From assembly GCF_049727805.1 (NCBI RefSeq), contig NZ_JBCNYA010000002.1, positions 135,137 through 199,136 on the forward strand: a stretch of 64,000 bases of DNA, in the 5' to 3' direction. Below, in pieces: positions 58,803 through 64,000 of this stretch. The position numbers and the translations under genes were made by a program. A model generated the notes under the pieces. That model saw only the letters and a program-made list of their open reading frames with translations, was not told the DNA's origin and did no database searches. Source of the DNA: Frateuria_A sp049727805 (GTDB lineage Bacteria > Pseudomonadota > Gammaproteobacteria > Xanthomonadales > Rhodanobacteraceae). Every line of letters starts with the position of its first letter. Positions within the stretch are counted from its first letter, which is position 1.

Positions 58803-60797
58803 CTACTGCCCAGTCGCACTACTCGCTGGCGCTGGCAGCGGCGACACCGGCGTCCTGTCCTCCGGCCGACGCACCAGCTTGCCCTGCTTGAACAGCTCGG
58901 CGGCCACCTGGTAGTAGGCGGTGGCGTCGTCGATGTCCTCCGGGTCGCGCGGATGCGCCGGCGATGCATCGCCGGTGGCGAAGTCGGGACGGAACTGCTC
59001 GACCTTCTTCTGCGGTTCCAGGATGGTCAGCCGACCATCGCGCAGGTAGCCGAGTTTCTCGTAGGTGGCGGGGAACGCCCGCTCGCGCCCCGGCGGCAGC
59101 TTGAAGATGTCGTAGCCGAAGAAGCGGCTGCGATAGCTGAAGTCGAGCAGGCCCAGCAGGGTCGGCGGGATGTCGATCTGGCTCATGAACCGGTCCACGC
59201 GCCGTGGTGCGATGTGCCTGGGCGCATAGATCCACAGCGGGATGTGGTAGCGGTTGACCGGCAGGCTGGTCTTGCCCGCGCTGGAGGCATCGTGGTCGGC
59301 GGTGATCACGAACACGGTGTCGTCGAAATAGGGCTTCTTGAGCGCTCGCTCGATGAAATCGGCGATCGACCAGTCGGTATAGGCCACCGCGCCCTCGCGG
59401 GTGCCGTTGCGCTCCTTCACGCGCCCGGCCGGAAAGGTGAACGGGCGGTGGTTGGAGGTGGTCATGATGTGCAGGAAGAACGGCTTGCCCTGGCCGTGGA
59501 TCCTGTCCATCTGGCCCAGCGCCAGCGTGTACAGGTCCTCGTCGGCCACGCCCCACACGTTCTCGCTGTGGATGACCGCGTCCTTGGGAATGTCCTTGCG
59601 GTCCACCGGGACGTACCCGTTGTGGCCGAAGAAGTAGTTCATGTTGTCGAAGTAGCCGTAGCCGCCGTAGAGGAACTCGGACACGTAGCCGCGATCGTTG
59701 AAGATGTCCGCCAGCGAGAACAGGTTCTCGTTGTGGTGCATCTTGATCACCGAATCGCCCGGCGTCGGCGGAATCGACAGCGACAGCGCCTCCAGCCCGC
59801 GCACGGTGCGCGTGCCGTTGGCGTACACGTTGTCGAAGAACAGGCTGTCGTTGGCCAGCGCGTCCAGGTGCGGGGTGATTTCGCCGTGGCTGGCACCGAA
59901 GGTCTTGAGGAAGTCGGCCGACAGGCTCTCCACGCTGATCAGCACCACGTTGAGGTGCTTTTCCGGGCCCGGGTTGCGGATCGCGCGCGTGAGGTCGTGC
60001 GGGTCGGTGCTGACGTACGTCGCATCCGGCGTCTGCAGGCCCCTGCGCACGCGTTCGAAGGCGGCGTCGTCAGGCAGGGTGCGGTAGAAACGCGAGTAGT
60101 CCAGGTGGCTGCTGCGGAAGGCGGCGAAGAACTGGTAGATGCCGTTGCCGGCCAGCTCGTTGACGTAGGCGTCGTCGCTGTGGTCCTTCATCGTGCCGTT
60201 GACCGCCAGCACCGACACCACGGTGAGCACCAGCCAGCCCAGCACCACCTTGCCGCGGCCCAGGAAGCGGCTGCCGTCGTCGCGCGTGCGCAGCCAGCGC
60301 CGGCTCAGCCACACGATGACCAGCGCCAGCAGGCCGATCAGGCTCATCCACAGGCCGATCGGGTAGGACTCGCGGATGTTGCCGATCACCTCGGTGGTGT
60401 AGACCAGGTAGTCGACCGCGATGAAGTTGAAGCGCACACCGAACTCGCCCCAGAACACGAACTCCGAAGCGGCGACGAACAGCAGCCAGTACATGAGCAG
60501 CAGCGCCAGCAGGTACAGCGCCCACTGTCCTGCGCGCAACACGTAGGCCCGCTGCGGCACCAGCCACAGGAACAGGAGCAGCGGCCAGGCCACGTACAGC
60601 AGCGTGACCAGGTCGTAGCAGGCGCCGATGCCGAAGGCGTACAGCCAGTACAGCGGATTGAGCGGCACCCCGGAGCCGGTCATCGCCAGCAGCACGATGC
60701 GGGTGGCCGCGCCGATCAGCAGGTAGGTGACACCCAGCCACCACAAGGGGCGGAAGCGCTGGCGCAGCGGCTGGTCGGGCGTGGCGGACAAGGACAT
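58803..60797 (-). CDS. LtaS-like membrane phosphotransferase of the sulfatase fold (664 aa)
   Basis: Five N-terminal membrane helices (about residues 15-215) and a periplasmic sulfatase-fold domain. The metal site is visible in NVVLISVESLSADF (Glu), the nucleophile Thr region NGTRTVRGLEALS, and VITADHDASS (Asp-His). LtaS relatives transfer phosphoglycerol or phosphoethanolamine to glycans or lipids. In a Gram-negative, likely roles are osmoregulated glucan or LPS decoration. ATG 60797 is chosen; upstream in-frame sequence lies in repeats. Confidence 0.87.
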   Translation of the reverse strand: MSLSATPDQPLRQRFRPLWWLGVTYLLIGAATRIVLLAMTGSGVPLNPLYWLYAFGIGACYDLVTLLYVAWPLLLFLWLVPQRAYVLRAGQWALYLLALLLMYWLLFVAASEFVFWGEFGVRFNFIAVDYLVYTTEVIGNIRESYPIGLWMSLIGLLALVIVWLSRRWLRTRDDGSRFLGRGKVVLGWLVLTVVSVLAVNGTMKDHSDDAYVNELAGNGIYQFFAAFRSSHLDYSRFYRTLPDDAAFERVRRGLQTPDATYVSTDPHDLTRAIRNPGPEKHLNVVLISVESLSADFLKTFGASHGEITPHLDALANDSLFFDNVYANGTRTVRGLEALSLSIPPTPGDSVIKMHHNENLFSLADIFNDRGYVSEFLYGGYGYFDNMNYFFGHNGYVPVDRKDIPKDAVIHSENVWGVADEDLYTLALGQMDRIHGQGKPFFLHIMTTSNHRPFTFPAGRVKERNGTREGAVAYTDWSIADFIERALKKPYFDDTVFVITADHDASSAGKTSLPVNRYHIPLWIYAPRHIAPRRVDRFMSQIDIPPTLLGLLDFSYRSRFFGYDIFKLPPGRERAFPATYEKLGYLRDGRLTILEPQKKVEQFRPDFATGDASPAHPRDPEDIDDATAYYQVAAELFKQGKLVRRPEDRTPVSPLPAPASSATGQ

Positions 60798-60888
60798 GGC
60801 AACCCCTGGCGGGTTCGGACGCAGCAGCACTTTATACAGGGCGGGGCTTGGTTGGTGCTTAGGGTGCGCGATCTCCCGCTCTTGGCGC

Positions 60889-61021
60889 CCTCTCCTGGCT
60901 GGGGTGAGGGGGCAAGGCTTGCGAGAAGCTGCAGCGCCGCTGCCGCAGCGTCGCTCTCTAAATGAAGTTCCGGGCGAGCCCCGGCCCCTCACCCCAACCC
61001 TCTCCCCAAAGGGGAGAGGGA
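60889..61021. repeat. REP-like palindromes, family A, two copies
   Basis: 60889-60920 is a degenerate copy (GCGCCCTCTCCTGGCTGGGGTGAGGGGG). 60966-61021 is a full copy reading TTCCGGGCGAGCCCCGG, CCCCTCACCCC, CCCTCTCCCC AAA GGGGAGAGGG. The latter shares its first 35 bases with the 18452 copy almost exactly. Located between the LtaS-like gene and cca. Confidence 0.65.
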
Positions 61022-61023
61022 GC

Positions 61024-62253
61024 TCAGGCAGCCGGCTTGGGCACGGCCGCGATGGCAGCAATGCGCGCCTTGTCCATCGCTTCGCCGATCGCCGGTCCGG
61101 CCAGCCCGCGCGCCACGAATTCGGCCGCGCTCACGGTGGCCGCGGCTTCCCGCGTCGCGCGCAGGAAATCCGCCTGCGGATAGGCCGCTTCCGCGCTCCC
61201 CAGTCGACCGCGCTTGTCCGCCTCGCAGGCGGTGAGGAACGCCTCGAGCCGCTGCGGCCGGCGCAGCGCGTCGAGCTTCGTCAGCAGGCGCAGCACGGTG
61301 GCAGGTTTCAGCTTCAGCGCGCGGTGCGCATTGAGATGCTCGCGGCAGACCAGTTCGGCCAGCGCCGCATGCTCGGCCGGCACCTTCAGTCGCGCGGCCA
61401 GCGCGCGCAGCGGCTCGACGCCGGCGTGTTCGTGGCCGATGTGGCCCGGCAGCACGTCGGCCGGCGTGCGCGCCTTGCCCAGGTCGTGGCAGAGCGCGCA
61501 GAAGCCCACCAGGTCGTCGCCGGGGGCAAGCCGCGCGGCCATGTCCAGCACCAGCTCGAGATGTACGCCGGTGTCGACCTCCGGGTGGTACTCAGGCCGC
61601 TGCGGCACGCCGTAGAGCGCGTCAACTTCGGGAAACAGCACCGCCAGCGCGCCGGCCTCGCGCAGCACGCGCACGAAGGCCGAGGGCTGCGCCTCGGCCA
61701 GCGCGCGGCGGGTCTCGGCCCACACGCGCTCGGGCACCAGGTGGTCGACCTCGCCGTCGACGACCATGGCGCGCATCAGTGCCATGGTCTCGTCGGCGAC
61801 GCGGAAGCCCAGCGGCGCGAAGCGTGCGGCGAAACGTGCCACCCGCAGCAGGCGCACCGGGTCTTCCACGAACGCGGGCGACACGTGCCGCAGCACGCGC
61901 TGTTCGAGGTCGCGCTGGCCGTGGAACGGGTCGACCAGCCCGCCATGCTCGTCCTGCGCGATCGCGTTGATGGTGAGGTCGCGCCGCGCCAAGTCCTCTT
62001 CCAGCGTCACGCCCGGATCGGCGTGGAAGGCGAAGCCGTGGTAGCCATGGCCGGTCTTGCGCTCGGTGCGCGCCAGCGCGTACTCCTCGCCGCTGTCCGG
62101 GTGCAGGAACACCGGGAAATCCTTGCCGACCGGCTTGAAGCCCCGTGCCAGCATTTCCCCGGGCGTGGCGCCGACCACCACGTGGTCGCGGTCGACCACC
62201 GGCCGCCCGAGCAGCCGGTCGCGCACCGCACCACCGACCAGGTAACGGCGCAT
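61024..62253 (-). CDS. cca: CCA-adding tRNA nucleotidyltransferase (409 aa)
   Basis: Class II CCA-adding enzyme: GGAVRDRLLG (nucleotide site), catalytic Asp pair in VVDRDHVVVG, the RRDLTINAIA motif, EDPVRLLRVARFAARF, and a C-terminal HD domain (FCALCHDLGKA, HIGHEHAG) as in E. coli Cca, which has phosphohydrolase activity. ATG 62253 (MRRYLVGGAVRD) is one base after the slt stop, so it is likely co-transcribed with slt. Confidence 0.94.
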   Translation of the reverse strand: MRRYLVGGAVRDRLLGRPVVDRDHVVVGATPGEMLARGFKPVGKDFPVFLHPDSGEEYALARTERKTGHGYHGFAFHADPGVTLEEDLARRDLTINAIAQDEHGGLVDPFHGQRDLEQRVLRHVSPAFVEDPVRLLRVARFAARFAPLGFRVADETMALMRAMVVDGEVDHLVPERVWAETRRALAEAQPSAFVRVLREAGALAVLFPEVDALYGVPQRPEYHPEVDTGVHLELVLDMAARLAPGDDLVGFCALCHDLGKARTPADVLPGHIGHEHAGVEPLRALAARLKVPAEHAALAELVCREHLNAHRALKLKPATVLRLLTKLDALRRPQRLEAFLTACEADKRGRLGSAEAAYPQADFLRATREAAATVSAAEFVARGLAGPAIGEAMDKARIAAIAAVPKPAA

Positions 62254-62254
62254 G

Positions 62255-64000
62255 TCAGCGCGACGTACCCGCCACCGCGCTCGAGGCGGAGGCCGGTGCG
62301 GAAGTGGTGGGACAGGTGACGTCCCGGCGCGGCGTATGGACGTCTGGAAGGCCATACGGCTGGCCGACCGCCGGCATCCGCGAGGCCAGCGGCAGGGCCT
62401 TGCCGGACAGGCGCCAGTCGTAGATCACGGCGAAGGCCATCACGCGGGCCACGTAGTCGCGGGTCTCATGGTAGGGAATGGTCGCCACGAACAGGTCCGG
62501 CGGCAAGCTGCCGCGCTGGTCCAGCCACTGGTCGACCTTGTTCGGGCCGGCGTTGTAGGCGGCGCTCGCCAGCCAGGGCGCGCCGCCGTAGCGTGCGGCC
62601 ATCTGCGCCAGGTAGCGCGTGCCCAGCATGATGTTGACCACCGGATCGTACAGCGACTGGCCGCCGCTCCAGGCCAGCCCGTTCTTCCTGGCGACCTGCG
62701 CGGCGGTGGCCGGCACGAGCTGCATCAGCCCGCGCGCGTCGGCGCCGGAGTGTGCGTCGCTCATCCAGGCGCTCTCGGCGCGGGCGATCGCGTAGGCCCA
62801 GGATGGGTCGATGCCGGCCTGCTGTGCCTGCGGCACCACGCCGTCCTGGCTGGCCAGCGGGAAGCGCTGGTCGTAGTAGCGCAAGGCATCGCCGCTGGAG
62901 TAGGCGAACACGGCGCGGTCGTACCACTGGCGCTCGTAGGCCAGTCGTGCGGCCAGTTGCAGGGTGGCCGCGTCGGCGCCGTCCAGTGCGCGCGACCACT
63001 CGCGGCGGGCCCGTTGCGGCAGGTCCACGGCGAACAGTTCGAAGGCACGCTGCAGCCCGGGCCTGGCGAGCAGCGCCTGCTCGCGCTGCGGGTCGTCCGG
63101 CGGGTCGAGCGGGCAGATCGCATAGTCGCCCCGCACGCGATCGGCGGCGAGGAAGCCGTAGTAGGTCGGCTCCTGCGCCAGCTTGCCGTACAGCGCGTCG
63201 GCCTGGGTTGCCTGGCCGGTGGCGGCGAGCGCGCGGGCGCGGAAGTAGCGCCACTCGTCCTCGTCCTGCTGACCGGCCGGCATGGCGTCGATGGCGGCCA
63301 GCACGGCGGGCCAGTCCTGCCGCGCCAGCGCCACGCGGGCGCGCCATTCGCGGCTGCTGTCGGTCTGCGCCTCGGTGGGCAGCGCGGCGAGGCGGACGAG
63401 GGCGTGCTCGTCGAAGTCGGTCGCGTGGTACAGCGCGAGTGCGTAGAGCACGCCGTCGCGCTGCGCGGGCGTGAAGGTGAAGCGCGGACGCAGGCGCTGC
63501 CAGCCGGCGTCGGCGGCGTCGGTGTCGCGCCGGGCCACGCGCTGCAGGGCGAGCGCGGCGGCCTGGCGGTGGCGCGGCGTGTCCGGCCAGTTCACCGCGT
63601 CGGCGACGGCCGCGGCCGGGTCGCGCAGGGCCTGCGCCAGGCGGGCGGCCGCCTTGGTTTCCTCGCCGGGCAGCCAGGGCGCCAGCGCGGCGACGGTGCC
63701 GCCCTGGCCAGCGTCGAGCGCGCGGTCGATGCGCGTCCACAGCCGCGCGTCGGTGAGCAGGCCGGCATCGTGCGCAGCGGCGAGCACCGGGTCGCAGGCA
63801 TTGGGCAGGCTGGGCTTGGTCCACAGCGTGGCGAGGTCGCGCTCGAAGTCGAGCGTGCCACCCTGCGCCAGCTTCGCCTGCAGCGCGTCGCAGGCGAGCG
63901 CATCACCCAGACCGGGTGTGTAGAGCGCGAGGAAGTCGTCCCAGCGCTGCTGGCGCGCCTGGCTGCGCAGCCAGGCGCGGCGCAGGTCGGCGGACGGCGG
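62255..64000 (-). CDS. slt: Soluble lytic murein transglycosylase (N-terminus outside window)
   Basis: Runs open to the window edge, so the start and signal peptide are missing. About 580 residues are present: the alpha-superhelical U domain, a linker domain, then the lysozyme-like domain with the catalytic Glu in AIARAESAW, GLMQLVPATA and ASAAYNAGPNKVDQWL. The enzyme cleaves peptidoglycan to anhydromuropeptides in the periplasm. Its stop codon is one base before the cca start. Confidence 0.93.
   Translation of the reverse strand, partial: PPSADLRRAWLRSQARQQRWDDFLALYTPGLGDALACDALQAKLAQGGTLDFERDLATLWTKPSLPNACDPVLAAAHDAGLLTDARLWTRIDRALDAGQGGTVAALAPWLPGEETKAAARLAQALRDPAAAVADAVNWPDTPRHRQAAALALQRVARRDTDAADAGWQRLRPRFTFTPAQRDGVLYALALYHATDFDEHALVRLAALPTEAQTDSSREWRARVALARQDWPAVLAAIDAMPAGQQDEDEWRYFRARALAATGQATQADALYGKLAQEPTYYGFLAADRVRGDYAICPLDPPDDPQREQALLARPGLQRAFELFAVDLPQRARREWSRALDGADAATLQLAARLAYERQWYDRAVFAYSSGDALRYYDQRFPLASQDGVVPQAQQAGIDPSWAYAIARAESAWMSDAHSGADARGLMQLVPATAAQVARKNGLAWSGGQSLYDPVVNIMLGTRYLAQMAARYGGAPWLASAAYNAGPNKVDQWLDQRGSLPPDLFVATIPYHETRDYVARVMAFAVIYDWRLSGKALPLASRMPAVGQPYGLPDVHTPRRDVTCPTTSAPASASSAVAGTSR

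Overview
The window is GC-rich, densely coded chromosomal DNA with no phage, plasmid, CRISPR, rRNA or tRNA gene that I could recognise. Gene content and repeat types point to a gammaproteobacterium of the Xanthomonadales, most likely Rhodanobacteraceae (Rhodanobacter/Dyella-like). The clues are a monomeric-type isocitrate dehydrogenase, a XanB-like bifunctional GDP-mannose enzyme, RluE/RluF, TtcA, RdgC, Lrp/AsnC and LysR regulators, and intergenic palindromes of the kind common in that group. The taxonomic call is inference.

Layout. 0-13.7 kb holds mostly housekeeping and accessory metabolism: the icd tail, an aldo/keto reductase, a 57-residue small protein, a LysR regulator followed by glutathione-dependent formaldehyde dehydrogenase (frmA), a NYN-domain protein, two methyltransferases around rluE, a Tat-exported AcpA-type phosphatase, an AsnC regulator divergent from a DMT exporter, a cupin and a glutathione transferase, an overlapping DUF2249/FmdE-like pair, a TMEM175-like channel and ubiE. 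13.7-14.5 kb is a gene-free, about 820-bp imperfect palindrome. 14.6-18.4 kb is a MarR-controlled efflux operon of AaeXAB type, with a perfect inverted repeat filling the promoter spacer. 18.6-35.3 kb carries ttcA, an aromatic aminotransferase, rdgC, a YgjP-like peptidase, a low-molecular-weight tyrosine phosphatase, a GDP-fucose-synthase-like protein that has lost its catalytic residues, manC/xanB, an M28 peptidase, an exported helical-bundle protein with a SufR-like regulator, rluF, yadGH, fpr, a zinc-ribbon protein and a DUF4892-OmpA protein.

35.6-47.8 kb is a Tad/Flp pilus locus of about fifteen tightly packed genes: two Flp-type prepilins, three TadE/TadG-like pseudopilins, CpaB, the CpaC secretin, a CpaF ATPase with an N-terminal FHA domain, TadB, TadC, a TPR lipoprotein, a DUF192 protein and three exported proteins I do not recognise. 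No CpaE/TadZ and no prepilin peptidase lie within it. 48.0-53.2 kb is a second, unrelated surface fibre: an archaic (Csu-like) chaperone-usher operon. It is read from a consensus sigma-54 promoter with an upstream array of TGACACGG/CCGTGTCA sites that looks like an enhancer. 53.6-58.6 kb is a membrane-protein/XRE-regulator/hydrolase/NatAB-type ABC exporter group with overlapping ends. 58.8-64 kb holds an LtaS-like sulfatase-fold membrane enzyme, the CCA-adding enzyme and most of the lytic transglycosylase Slt, cut by the window edge.

Intergenic spaces near gene 3' ends carry two recurring REP-like palindrome families. The most interesting signals are the sigma-54 control region of the chaperone-usher operon, the MarR operator inside its promoter spacer, the giant palindrome, the unusual Tad locus, and the disarmed GDP-fucose-synthase paralogue. 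All functions are read from sequence motifs without database searches.
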